Positions 25,808-34,105 of a stretch of 46,914 nucleotides of DNA are shown here, piece after piece. Position 1 is the first letter of the stretch. Each line of letters starts with the position of its first letter. This stretch comes from an uncultured Eubacteriales bacterium (GTDB taxonomy: Bacteria; Bacillota; Clostridia; Christensenellales; Aristaeellaceae): positions 1-46,914 of the forward strand of contig CACWLP010000011.1 in assembly GCA_902761755.1 (NCBI GenBank). Reading direction: 5' to 3'. The position numbers and the translations under genes were made by a program. Below the pieces are notes generated by a model. It worked only from the letters and a program-made list of their open reading frames with translations, had not been told where the DNA came from and did no database searches.

Positions 25808-25839
25808 TTAAAAACGGCCTGCGCCATACGCAAGCCGTT
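25808..25839 (-). terminator. Intrinsic terminator of the ABC importer operon
   Basis: Minus strand: an 11-bp stem (arms 25839-25829 and 25823-25813, one G-U pair), a 5-nt loop and a T tract. It sits 17 nt after the last permease stop and directly abuts the yesMN -35 region, so termination of one unit and initiation of the next are packed together. Confidence 0.85.
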
Positions 25840-25855
25840 GGAATGCAACCTTTGA

Positions 25856-26767
25856 TTAACCTTTGACGCCGCCCTGAATGACGCCCTTCTCCATTTTGTC
25901 CTGGAAGAAAGGGAAGGCGATGATGATAGGCGCGATGGCCGCGATGATCACCGCGAACTGAATCAGATAGCGAGCGTAATTGGGGTTGGAGGAGTTGAGG
26001 AAATCGGCGTTCTCTTTCGTGATGGAGTTGATGACCAGCTGCAGGGGCCACAACGCCTTGTTGTTGGGCACGTAGATGGAGGCCGGCAGCCAGGAGTTCC
26101 ACTGGCCGACCGCCAGGTTCAGGATGATCACGCTGCCCATGTTCATGGCCTGGGGCAGGGTGATCTCAAACAGGGTGGAGAGATGTCCCGCACCGTCGAT
26201 GTGGCTGGCTTCGTACATCTCCCTGGGGATGGCGTTGAATGCGTTCATCATCATGATGCAGTACATGCTGTTGGTGCAGCCCGGGATGACCAGCGCCCAG
26301 GGGGTGCCGACCCAGCCCAGAGCCCGGATGATCATGTAGGTGGGCACCATGCCGCCGCCGAAGAGCATGGTCACCATCAGCGCCATGGTGACAGGTTTTT
26401 TCAGCTTTGTGTCCCGGCTCAGGGCATAGCCTGTCACGGCGGAGAGCAGGAAGCCGATGACCGTGAAGGCCACGGTGTAGATGATGGTGTTGATATAGCC
26501 GCCCACAATGTCCGCGCGCTGGAAGATCAGGCTGTAGCCGTCCAGGGTGAAGCCGCCCACGGGCCACAGCACCAGGCCCACGTGGGCCAGCAGGGACTTG
26601 CCGTCCGAGAAGGAGGACATGAGCACATGCCACATGGGAAGGACACTGCACAGCGCTACCAGCGCTACGCAAAGATACACGATCACGTCCACAATTCTGT
26701 CCGCGACGGATTTGGTTTCCACCATGTTGTTTTCCCATTCTTCCTTTTTGCGTTGCTTTCTTGCCAT
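25856..26767 (-). CDS. Carbohydrate ABC transporter permease, LplC/YtcP type
   Basis: The 303-residue permease has a cytoplasmic N-terminus, six predicted membrane segments (for example DVIVYLCVALVALCSVLPMW and YINTIIYTVAFTVIGFLLSA) and the EAA-loop equivalent MYEASHIDGAGHLSTLFEIT before TLPQAM. It is the CUT1-family partner of the preceding LplB-like permease, 14 nt away. GAGGAGG precedes the ATG. No nucleotide-binding subunit is encoded in the window, so a shared MsmX-type ATPase elsewhere in the genome is expected, as is usual for this transporter group. The role is import of an oligosaccharide or glycoside for the cytoplasmic glycosidases. Confidence 0.92.
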   Translation of the reverse strand: MARKQRKKEEWENNMVETKSVADRIVDVIVYLCVALVALCSVLPMWHVLMSSFSDGKSLLAHVGLVLWPVGGFTLDGYSLIFQRADIVGGYINTIIYTVAFTVIGFLLSAVTGYALSRDTKLKKPVTMALMVTMLFGGGMVPTYMIIRALGWVGTPWALVIPGCTNSMYCIMMMNAFNAIPREMYEASHIDGAGHLSTLFEITLPQAMNMGSVIILNLAVGQWNSWLPASIYVPNNKALWPLQLVINSITKENADFLNSSNPNYARYLIQFAVIIAAIAPIIIAFPFFQDKMEKGVIQGGVKG

Positions 26768-26781
26768 GGTGATCCCTCCTC

Positions 26782-27738
26782 TCAGAACAGGCTGCTTCCG
26801 GCGGCTTTGCGCGACAGCGCATTGGAGCCCACCAGAAGGATCGTGGAAACAAGAGACTGGAACAGACCGGAGGCGGCGGACAGCGAGTAATTGGTGTTGC
26901 CCTCGCCAAAGGCCTGGCGGTAGGTGTAGGTGTACACCGTGTCTGCCACGTTGTAGGTGTGGGGCTTGTAGAGCAGCAGGATGTTGTCATAGCCCGCGGC
27001 CAGGGCCGTTCCGACGTTGATGACAAACATCATCAGGATCATGGGCATGATGGAGGGCAGGGTGATTTTGAACAGCCGCTGCAGGCGCGTCGCGCCGTCG
27101 AGCGCGGCTGCTTCGTGCAGATCGCCGCTGACCTGGGAGATCGCCGCCACATACATGATGGAGCCCCAGCCGATGCTCTGCCAGATGCCCATCAGAAGGT
27201 AGATGATCCAGAATGCCGGCGGATGGTTGTTCGCAAACCAGTTCTGGTTCTCCGCGCCGAACACATTGGTCAGGAACAGCGTCAGCGGTCCGTCCTTGTC
27301 CAGGAACTGTTTGAACAGGGAGCAGACGATGACCGCGGCCACGAAGTTGGGCATGTAGGACATGGTCTGCGCGGTCCGCTTGAACTTCTTCGAGTTGATC
27401 AGGCTCAGTATCAGCGCGAAGATGATGGGGGCCACAAAGCCGATGGTGGCGCGCATCACGCCGATGATCACGGTGTTGCCGATCGCCTGCGGGAAATCCT
27501 CGCCGCTGAACAGATCGACGAAGTGCTTCAGGCCGACCCAGGGGCTGTGGAAGTAGCCGTCCACAACGTTGTAATCCTCGAAGGCCATCACAATGCCGAA
27601 CATCGGGAGATAGTGCAGGACGATCTCGTACACAATGATCGGCACAAACAGCAGGTAGACAACCCAGTCGCGCCTGAGCTCCGTCTTCCAGCTCCGGCGG
27701 CTGGAGGCGGCCAGATCATACGCATTTTTCTTTGCCAT
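26782..27738 (-). CDS. Carbohydrate ABC transporter permease, LplB type
   Basis: The 318-residue protein has six membrane segments (WVVYLLFVPIIVYEIVLHYL; TVIIGVMRATIGFVAPIIFA and others) and an EAA-type loop DLHEAAALDGATRLQRLFKI that contacts the ATPase. The N-terminal sequence (WKTELRRDWVVYLLFVPIIV) is typical of the LplB/YteP group found with polysaccharide operons in Bacillota. It sits between the binding protein (19 nt upstream) and the second permease (14 nt downstream), with AGGAGG before the ATG. With its partner it forms the membrane channel of the importer. Confidence 0.93.
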   Translation of the reverse strand: MAKKNAYDLAASSRRSWKTELRRDWVVYLLFVPIIVYEIVLHYLPMFGIVMAFEDYNVVDGYFHSPWVGLKHFVDLFSGEDFPQAIGNTVIIGVMRATIGFVAPIIFALILSLINSKKFKRTAQTMSYMPNFVAAVIVCSLFKQFLDKDGPLTLFLTNVFGAENQNWFANNHPPAFWIIYLLMGIWQSIGWGSIMYVAAISQVSGDLHEAAALDGATRLQRLFKITLPSIMPMILMMFVINVGTALAAGYDNILLLYKPHTYNVADTVYTYTYRQAFGEGNTNYSLSAASGLFQSLVSTILLVGSNALSRKAAGSSLF

Positions 27739-27757
27739 GTTTCACACCTCCTGTCGC

Positions 27758-29542
27758 TTATTGGAAGGGATAATGGTCCACATAGTACTGATAGATTTCC
27801 GCGATGCTTTCGACCTTGTATTTTTTCAGCACCGTGCACCACTTGTCCCAATCCTTGTCGAAATTGCTCTGGCCGATGATGAAGTTTGCGCAGTTCTTGG
27901 TCATGTACTCCAGCACCTTGGCGCGGATGTCGTCGCAGGTCTTGCTGTCCGCCTGCGTCATCTCGTTGGTGGTGCGGGTGCCCTGGAAGAAGCCGGTGTT
28001 GGGGTAGAGCAGCCACTGATCCAGCGACTTCTGATAGGTATCGGCATAGCCAAGATCCACATTTTTCACCAGCAACAGACCGGGCGCTTTGTTGAATCCT
28101 ACTGCGGTGTTCAGTTGACCGCTGTCTGTCACCAGCACATTGCTCTTTTCGTACTTGCCTTCACTGTTGATGAAATAAGCGCCATCGCTCAGGCCATTGC
28201 TGGCATAGAAGGTGTTTTCGGAAAAGTCCGCCACCTGTTCAGCGCTGAGGCCCAGGGTGCGGATCAGCGCGCCTTCTTCGGAATAGAAGTAATCCAGGTA
28301 ACTGCACAGGGCAGCCAGATCCTTATCCTTGGCAGTAGGCGTAATGATCACGCCGCCGCCAGTCAGCTCGCCGCCCATCACGCAGTTCGGCGGCACGTTC
28401 CGGCAGCTTTCCGGACCATACATATCGTTGATGGGATAGGCTGCGCCGGCCACGAAAATGCCCTCGGTGTAACCGCCGTCGTGCATATCCAGTCGGCCGC
28501 CCAGTTCGCTCTGCTGGCCGTTCCACATGCCGATCATGCCCTGGCGCACGGAGGTGGAGTCGATCTGGAAGAAAGAATCGGAGGTGCGCTGGTTGAATTC
28601 ATGATCCAGCCAGCCCTTTTCATACCAGGCGTGCATGCACTGCAGATAGGTTTTGAAGGGCTCCTCGTTGCCGCCGAAGTGTACCTTGTTTTCGGCATCC
28701 TGATACCATACGTTGACGCCCCCGCCAAAGCAGGAAAGCAGGCCGCCGGACCAGGTAAAGCCGGGATAATACAGGCTCATGCAGTATTTGTCCTTGATCC
28801 CGAGATCGGCCTGCGCGCGGGTAAAGATCTCAAACATCCATTCCCAGTCGGAAATGTACTTGGGATCGGTTCCGCCCGAGGGGAATACCACATCGTCCAC
28901 CCAGCTGTCCGCGTCCGCGGGATCGGTATAGCCGCCGGTGAAAGCAGCGCCGGTGGTCGGGTTGGTTCCATATTTCACGATCCAGTCCCGGCGGTACATG
29001 TAGCCCTGGAACACCGCGTTATAATCATCCTGCAGATTGGTCAGGCCGTAATAATGCTCGTTTCCATCGGCATCCACACTGACAGCATTATTGAAATAGA
29101 CCGGATTGGAATGCACCAGCGCCACATAATTGGGCATGTTGGCCAGCACATAATCGGTGATCTCTATGCCGTATCCTTTTTCCACCATGATGCGGGGCGG
29201 TTCGCAGATGACCGCGTCAATCAAATCTGGCAAGTCGCCGGAAACGATCATGGTGGTGTAGTTATCGTTTTCCGAGCCGGGAGGCGGTTGGAGAAAATCG
29301 AGGGCGATGCCCTTCTCCTCCGGGCCCCAGCCACGCCGAAGCGTATACTGGACCGCCGGGTTTTCCGCGTAATTGCCGTAGTATTCCGAAGAAGTTCCCG
29401 AATAGATCCACCACTTAAACGTGGTCTCCGGCGTTGCGTTCTGAGCTCTGACCTGGCCAATGTTGCTGTAGTAGATCTGCATGCCGACCAGCATGACCAC
29501 CACAGCGACCATCAAGGCAATCCACTTTGTGCGAATGGACAT
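27758..29542 (-). CDS. Extracellular solute-binding protein of the ABC importer (LplA type)
   Basis: The 594-residue protein has an N-terminal hydrophobic segment (WIALMVAVVVMLVGMQIYY) and the size of the large LplA-like binding proteins that accept oligosaccharides. Conserved-looking blocks include EYYGNYAENPAVQYTLRRGW, EGIFVAGAAYPIND and GALIRTLGLSAEQVADFSEN. No lipobox cysteine follows the hydrophobic segment, so it may stay anchored by an uncleaved signal rather than by lipid. I chose the ATG at 29542 (AAAGGAG upstream). An upstream ATG at 29602 lies inside the proposed -10 hexamer and cannot be used. It opens the operon behind the shared operator, consistent with induction together with the catabolic genes. 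Confidence 0.88.
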   Translation of the reverse strand: MSIRTKWIALMVAVVVMLVGMQIYYSNIGQVRAQNATPETTFKWWIYSGTSSEYYGNYAENPAVQYTLRRGWGPEEKGIALDFLQPPPGSENDNYTTMIVSGDLPDLIDAVICEPPRIMVEKGYGIEITDYVLANMPNYVALVHSNPVYFNNAVSVDADGNEHYYGLTNLQDDYNAVFQGYMYRRDWIVKYGTNPTTGAAFTGGYTDPADADSWVDDVVFPSGGTDPKYISDWEWMFEIFTRAQADLGIKDKYCMSLYYPGFTWSGGLLSCFGGGVNVWYQDAENKVHFGGNEEPFKTYLQCMHAWYEKGWLDHEFNQRTSDSFFQIDSTSVRQGMIGMWNGQQSELGGRLDMHDGGYTEGIFVAGAAYPINDMYGPESCRNVPPNCVMGGELTGGGVIITPTAKDKDLAALCSYLDYFYSEEGALIRTLGLSAEQVADFSENTFYASNGLSDGAYFINSEGKYEKSNVLVTDSGQLNTAVGFNKAPGLLLVKNVDLGYADTYQKSLDQWLLYPNTGFFQGTRTTNEMTQADSKTCDDIRAKVLEYMTKNCANFIIGQSNFDKDWDKWCTVLKKYKVESIAEIYQYYVDHYPFQ

Positions 29543-29600
29543 GGGTTTGATCTCCTTTCTCCAATGGACTGAACGGAGGGATAACTCCTTGATGCTATTC

Positions 29601-29666
29601 ATGATAGCGAATCACAGAACAAAGCGCTTTATGATTTCCGACAAAAAATACGGCATTTCCGACACG
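29601..29666 (-). promoter_or_regulatory. Candidate YesN operator pair plus -10 (ABC importer operon)
   Basis: Minus strand: distal GTGTCGGAAATG (CGG 29661-29659) and proximal TTGTCGGAAATC (CGG 29640-29638), 21 bp apart. The two half-sites are nearly identical over ten bases. TATCAT (29606-29601) begins exactly 31 bp later. The distal site is also part of a small palindrome (CCGAC-N2-GTCGG). The operator lies just after the stop of the upstream operon. I see only a weak split hairpin there, so some read-through is possible. Confidence 0.68.
29619..29632. promoter_or_regulatory. Possible CcpA cre site
   Basis: AAAGCGCTTT (29621-29630) is a perfect 10-bp palindrome matching the core of the Bacillota cre consensus, and the 14-bp window matches at 11 positions. 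It lies between the proximal YesN half-site and the -10, where a bound repressor would block the promoter. Carbon catabolite repression of the importer would be sensible. The outer cre bases do not match well. Confidence 0.4.
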
Positions 29667-29680
29667 TCGGCTTTCTGTAT

Positions 29681-31930
29681 TTATTCCGCATACCGGAGCT
29701 CTCCCGAAAAGGAAATCCGTTCGTCTGACGGCGTGATCAGCAAGCCATGCGCATTTTCAGGCAGTCTGATCCGATACTGCCATGTGACGTCATCCATCCG
29801 CCTGTACGCAAATTGGACATTTCCCAGAGGCGTTGCAGCCGAACCGGACATGTCCGGAAGATCCAGCAAATGCGGCCGGATTACGATGACACCGTTTTCC
29901 TGTCGGATGCCGGCCAGCGTATGTATGAACGTATATAGCGGAAGCGCGCTCCATGCGTGGCACTCGCTGCGGGGATGGTGCGGCTCTTCCGGGCAGGTGG
30001 TGCTGCCGCGGTCTCTCAGGCTGATCCAGGCCTCCAAATCCCTGCGCAGCTGCTCCTCCATTCCTGCCTTTTCTAATGCGCAGAACCATTCGTAGGAAGT
30101 GGCAAAGGAGCAGGGAGGACAGCTTACTGCGGATTTCAGCGCACGTATACTTTCTCTTTCGTCCAGCAGACCGTTCAGCACCGACCAGGCCTGCGCGTGG
30201 CGGGTGAACTGCGGACATTCCGGGCCTTCCCGTATCATTCCCTTTTCAGGGTCAAAGCATAGATCCTTGATTCTTTGCAGAATATTTGCCCGACGGTTCC
30301 GGTATTCCAGTGCTGTGCCAGGACGGCCTGTGGTTTCGTAAAGCTTCGCACCACATTCCAGGGCAAACGCGTACATCAGATTGATGATGGTGCTGGGACC
30401 TTCAAAGTAAGCCGGAGGCACGCCGCCAGTTTCTTTCCAGTCTTCCTGCCAGTCTATGAAAGCCCAGGGTTCAATGGCTCCCACCAGCCCAGATTTGTCC
30501 CGCTTGCTATCGAAGCAATCCAGAATTCGGTCGACATCGGGACGGTATTTTCTGGCCAGCTCCAGATCACCCGTATGCTCCACATACTCCCAGAGAGCAA
30601 ACACATAATGCAGAGAGAACGTGGAAATTACTTGCAGATAAGCTGTCGGCGTCTTCCCTGGCAGCAATCCGTTCGGCAGCATTCCGCAGTGGAAGTCGAG
30701 CAGTGCTTTCTTTGCCAGACGCGTATCGCTGCTCACCGCATAGGTGAAAAGCATTTGTAGCCGCGTATCCATGATGAATTGCAATTGTTCATAGTACGGG
30801 CAGTCCATGTAGGTTTCCAGCATGCAGTTTCGCAGGGTGCGCAGGCTGATATCCCAAAGTGAATTGACCCATGAAGCAGAAGATGCGATCGAGGCTTCCA
30901 CTGTCAAAGGATACCCCGTTTTTCGATAGGTCGGCGGCTCCGACAACTGTCCGCCTTGGATCACGATATAACGGAAGGTACGCACCCAGAAGGGCTCATA
31001 GCGTAGGGGGCTGCCGTTCAGCACGATATGATCGGCCCGGCCCGAAACACTGCCGTTCAGATCGTCGATGGGCTGCCCATCCATGCCGTCCCCGAAACGT
31101 TCCAAATAGGTGATCGTGATTTCTGTTTCCGCTTCACCGTCAAACAGGAACCGCGGATAACCATTCACATGGGCTCCGGCATCCAGCACAATATCGTTTT
31201 CCCTGCAAATGATCCGCGTAAAGTCCGTTTCCCTTTCCTCCAGCAGCGGGATTTCCCGGGGGATCACGTGCACCCGGGGGATCAGTCCCACGCTCTGGAA
31301 GGTAGCTGAGAAGGTCACTGGTCCATAGGGCATCGCGGGCCGCCAGGCCGATGCGTCAAAATCGACGGTTTTCCAGTCGCTGGGTGTCAGCCGAAAATCG
31401 ATGTTTTCCTCCACTGCGCCAAGATAGACGGAACATTGCGTGGACTTCAGATAAAAGCTGCTGTCCAGCCACACCCGCCAGTCAGCCTGGCCTGTGGTAA
31501 CAGAACCAATGATTTCCCCATCGCCATCGAATATGCTTCCCTCCATTGCCAGCGAATGGCAATTGCCAGCGCCAACCACGCCGTAGATGGCCGCCCTTTC
31601 ATCGGTTTGATCCCGGGCGACATCGGGATCGTTAAAGAGCACCTGTACGGCAAACACGTTTTTTCCCGCCCGCAGATAGGGTGTCAGCTCCACCGTTTCA
31701 TAATACTGCCGATTCAGATCGCCTTTGCAGGGGCCTGACTGCACGGGCTGTTCATTGACCCACAGCCGATAACGGGATACCGCCGTGAGGCAGACCGTCA
31801 GATGGGCTTTCTCCGGCAGCGCCTGCTCGCAGCGGAAGTAAGCGAAGCGTCCGCCCAGATCACCGTGATAGATTTGCTTCTGTTTCAGCTCGTCCGGCGG
31901 AATCCTGATCCATTGCGCAGATTCCCACAT
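29681..31930 (-). CDS. Divergent GH78-like (alpha-L-rhamnosidase-related) protein
   Basis: This 749-residue protein has GH78-type architecture: an N-terminal sandwich (YRLWVNEQPVQSGPCKGD), a further beta domain (IVLDAGAHVNGYPRF, EPFWVRTFRYIVI) and an (alpha/alpha)6 barrel. The barrel motif is MDCPYYEQLQFIMDTR. Aligned with the standard DCPTRERTGWTGD, the Glu and the last Asp are kept but the Arg, Gly-Trp and Gly are changed. The second catalytic region near RSECHAWSALPLY lacks the usual IWE, reading TTCPEEP. It is therefore a distinct branch that may act on a modified deoxysugar or another uronic/deoxy residue. No signal peptide. It is the last gene of the yesL operon, and a 55-nt gap with a hairpin precedes it. 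Confidence 0.78.
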   Translation of the reverse strand: MWESAQWIRIPPDELKQKQIYHGDLGGRFAYFRCEQALPEKAHLTVCLTAVSRYRLWVNEQPVQSGPCKGDLNRQYYETVELTPYLRAGKNVFAVQVLFNDPDVARDQTDERAAIYGVVGAGNCHSLAMEGSIFDGDGEIIGSVTTGQADWRVWLDSSFYLKSTQCSVYLGAVEENIDFRLTPSDWKTVDFDASAWRPAMPYGPVTFSATFQSVGLIPRVHVIPREIPLLEERETDFTRIICRENDIVLDAGAHVNGYPRFLFDGEAETEITITYLERFGDGMDGQPIDDLNGSVSGRADHIVLNGSPLRYEPFWVRTFRYIVIQGGQLSEPPTYRKTGYPLTVEASIASSASWVNSLWDISLRTLRNCMLETYMDCPYYEQLQFIMDTRLQMLFTYAVSSDTRLAKKALLDFHCGMLPNGLLPGKTPTAYLQVISTFSLHYVFALWEYVEHTGDLELARKYRPDVDRILDCFDSKRDKSGLVGAIEPWAFIDWQEDWKETGGVPPAYFEGPSTIINLMYAFALECGAKLYETTGRPGTALEYRNRRANILQRIKDLCFDPEKGMIREGPECPQFTRHAQAWSVLNGLLDERESIRALKSAVSCPPCSFATSYEWFCALEKAGMEEQLRRDLEAWISLRDRGSTTCPEEPHHPRSECHAWSALPLYTFIHTLAGIRQENGVIVIRPHLLDLPDMSGSAATPLGNVQFAYRRMDDVTWQYRIRLPENAHGLLITPSDERISFSGELRYAE

Positions 31931-31949
31931 TCTGTTACCTCTTTGAAAA

Positions 31950-31976
31950 TGAAAGACTGGAAAAACCAGCCTTTCA
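31950..31976 (-). other. Intercistronic hairpin (possible attenuator)
   Basis: Minus strand: an 11-bp stem (arms 31976-31966 and 31960-31950, one G-U pair) with a TTTTT loop is followed by only a short ATTTTC. It lies between the esterase stop and the GH78-like ribosome site. It may partly terminate transcription or mark an RNA-processing point. Confidence 0.45.
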
Positions 31977-31984
31977 CAAAATCC

Positions 31985-34105
31985 TTATTCTACGATGATT
32001 CGCGCCCGATCCAGGTTCAGCACCTGGGTAAATGGATCTGCGGCATCGCCATTGCGCTGGGTAGCGATGCGTACGGTGGCAAAGTATGTGCCGGGCTTAT
32101 CAAAGGATCCGACGGTTTCCGCATGGGCGGTGTGCACCTGGCCCCGGACGCCCTTTTCAAAGGTCAGTGCACCATCCCACATTTCTTTTCCCAGCATCAG
32201 TCTGGCCGCGCCGTTGGTTTCGGTTTCCTTAGCGGCAAGCTGCTTTTCCTGCTGGGCAAACAGGATCTCCGTCACGTCGCCCGCGTTTTCGGGCACCTCA
32301 ACATCCACCGTGAAGCGCACACACTCGCCTGCTTTTACATGGGTGCACTTTTCGCCGTTGGCCTTCAGTGTGGGGATCGCCTGAATGCCGAACCGTTTGC
32401 TCACATCGGGCTCCGTATGAATCTGCCCGTCTTCGCCCAGGGTATAGGCGGTACGATTCAGGGGTTCAATACCCTTCTCCACCCAGTTGCTCAGGTCAAT
32501 CAGCGCCTGCCGCAGAGCACCCACATAGTTGACCACCATATAGTTGCCGATGGCGGCCACGTCGCCGTGCATGCAGCGTTCCATAAAGTAGGTGCGGTGA
32601 TCCGCGTCGCTGCCCTTGGCCTCAATGATCTTGTTCCGCCACCAATCGGCGCACCATGGGCACGTGCTTTCGTCCATCAGCGCTTGGATGTTGATGACCT
32701 TACCTTGAATTTCGCCATCCTGCCGCACGCCCACACCGGTAAAGGGCACCGGGAAAGGCTTCCGCTGGGGTGTTTTGGGTGTGCCGTCTGCATTGCGGAA
32801 CTGATCCCAGGCATGGAAGGACAGATCCTCCGGCACCTGGTGGCGATAATAGCTCTGGGCTGCGATATAATCGGAATTATCCAGCAGGATTTCATCCCCA
32901 GGCCGCACTTTCCCCAGTGTTTCTCCCACGTCGCTGGTGCCGTAGGCGGAACCGATGGTGACGATGCCACCGTCGCGGTCGGAATAACGCATCATTTTGC
33001 CCATGAGCAGGTTCGCACCCGCAGCCTCGCCACTTTCAAAAATCATCGAAAGACCTTCCAGGTACAGATGATCCCCCTGGGGCAGAGCCTCCAGTTCGAG
33101 ATAGGCGCCATTGCCATCGGCCAGCTGCTTTTTCCAGGCGTCATCCACGCCGTTCAGGCCGTTTTCCGCACTGCGGGCTTCCGCCTTATCAGCCAGATGC
33201 ACCGAATGAACTTTGGTTTTGAAGTAAATGCGATCCTTGGAGGAAGAGCTTTCCGGGTCAGCCCCCGCATACCCGGGCTTGGTCCAGAAATCGGTAAAGT
33301 AGTCGGGATCCATTCTTTTGACACCGGGCATCAGCACCGGCAGGGAGCCGGGATCGATGACGCCCTTGGCCTCCAGATACCAGGCCAGCGGAGGGAAGCC
33401 CATCCTTGTCAGCTCCCGCAGCATATCCGCCTCATCCCGATTCAGTTCTTTATAGGGGTCGCCGCTGCCGCCCGCGTCCAGGGCGTCCAGAATTTTGGGG
33501 AAAGCATCTCGCAGCACCCGCTGTCCCTGCACGTGCATGGTGATGGTGTTGGGCAGGCTCACGGGAGAGCCGATGACAAAGGGCGCAGCCCCGTCCCAGG
33601 CGGAGGTATTCTCGATGCAGGCCATGGATTTGTAGCCGCCGCCGCTGCCGCCGTACACATAGCCATAGGGCCGTTGGGCCGTTTCATAGATTTCCATGGC
33701 CTTTTCCCGGGAATATTCCGCCGCCGCTGCGGAGGATTGCCAGGTCAGCTTGTCATCCCGGTTGCCGCCGAACTGGGAGTGGGAGCCCATGTTGGTTTCC
33801 ACATAATATGCTCCGCATTTGAGGGCAAAGCCGATCCTGTCCTCGGTGCCGGTATGCCCCAGAGAGGCTACCTCTTCATCGGGACCGGGGAAGGGAGACA
33901 GATACTGCTGAAAACGGTTTTCATAACGCTCCGCCGGTGGGAAGCAGAAGGCGAACTTCACATCCGTTCCCTCAAAATAGCCGTGCATGAACCGGAAGGG
34001 AATGGTTTCGCCGCCGGGCAGATAGCGTTCTCTCCATTCATCCTGATCGATAACCGGATGCTGGAAACGCGGATCCTGCTTGGGATTATAGATCGTTTTT
34101 TTCAA
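31985..34105 (-). CDS. Large tannase-like alpha/beta-hydrolase (esterase) of unknown substrate
   Basis: The 706-residue protein contains YVYGGSGGGYKSMACIE, a nucleophile elbow (G-x-S-G-G) at about residue 150-165. Much later comes MERCMHGDVAAIGNY followed by ALIDLSNWVEKGIEPLNRTA. A histidine beside a cysteine, then a Leu-x-x-Trp-Val-Glu-x-Gly stretch, resembles the C-terminal core of tannase/feruloyl-esterase family proteins. The last 130 or so residues form a beta-rich domain (RFTVDVEVPENAGDVTEILF). The start is TTG at 34105 with GGAAGG 10-14 nt upstream, inside the last codons of the GH43 gene (20-nt overlap). There is no signal peptide. I infer a cytoplasmic esterase removing an aromatic or acetyl group. 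The family name is not certain. Confidence 0.65.
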   Translation of the reverse strand: MKKTIYNPKQDPRFQHPVIDQDEWRERYLPGGETIPFRFMHGYFEGTDVKFAFCFPPAERYENRFQQYLSPFPGPDEEVASLGHTGTEDRIGFALKCGAYYVETNMGSHSQFGGNRDDKLTWQSSAAAAEYSREKAMEIYETAQRPYGYVYGGSGGGYKSMACIENTSAWDGAAPFVIGSPVSLPNTITMHVQGQRVLRDAFPKILDALDAGGSGDPYKELNRDEADMLRELTRMGFPPLAWYLEAKGVIDPGSLPVLMPGVKRMDPDYFTDFWTKPGYAGADPESSSSKDRIYFKTKVHSVHLADKAEARSAENGLNGVDDAWKKQLADGNGAYLELEALPQGDHLYLEGLSMIFESGEAAGANLLMGKMMRYSDRDGGIVTIGSAYGTSDVGETLGKVRPGDEILLDNSDYIAAQSYYRHQVPEDLSFHAWDQFRNADGTPKTPQRKPFPVPFTGVGVRQDGEIQGKVINIQALMDESTCPWCADWWRNKIIEAKGSDADHRTYFMERCMHGDVAAIGNYMVVNYVGALRQALIDLSNWVEKGIEPLNRTAYTLGEDGQIHTEPDVSKRFGIQAIPTLKANGEKCTHVKAGECVRFTVDVEVPENAGDVTEILFAQQEKQLAAKETETNGAARLMLGKEMWDGALTFEKGVRGQVHTAHAETVGSFDKPGTYFATVRIATQRNGDAADPFTQVLNLDRARIIVE

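Noticed and set aside
27737-29572. Long open plus-strand frame (611 codons) opposite the solute-binding protein
   Set aside because: Antisense of the binding protein. It would also run through the promoter-proximal region of that gene and has no recognisable fold.
29543-29602. Upstream ATG at 29602 as start of the binding protein
   Set aside because: It lies within the proposed -10 hexamer and lacks a ribosome site. ATG at 29542 has AAAGGAG at correct spacing.
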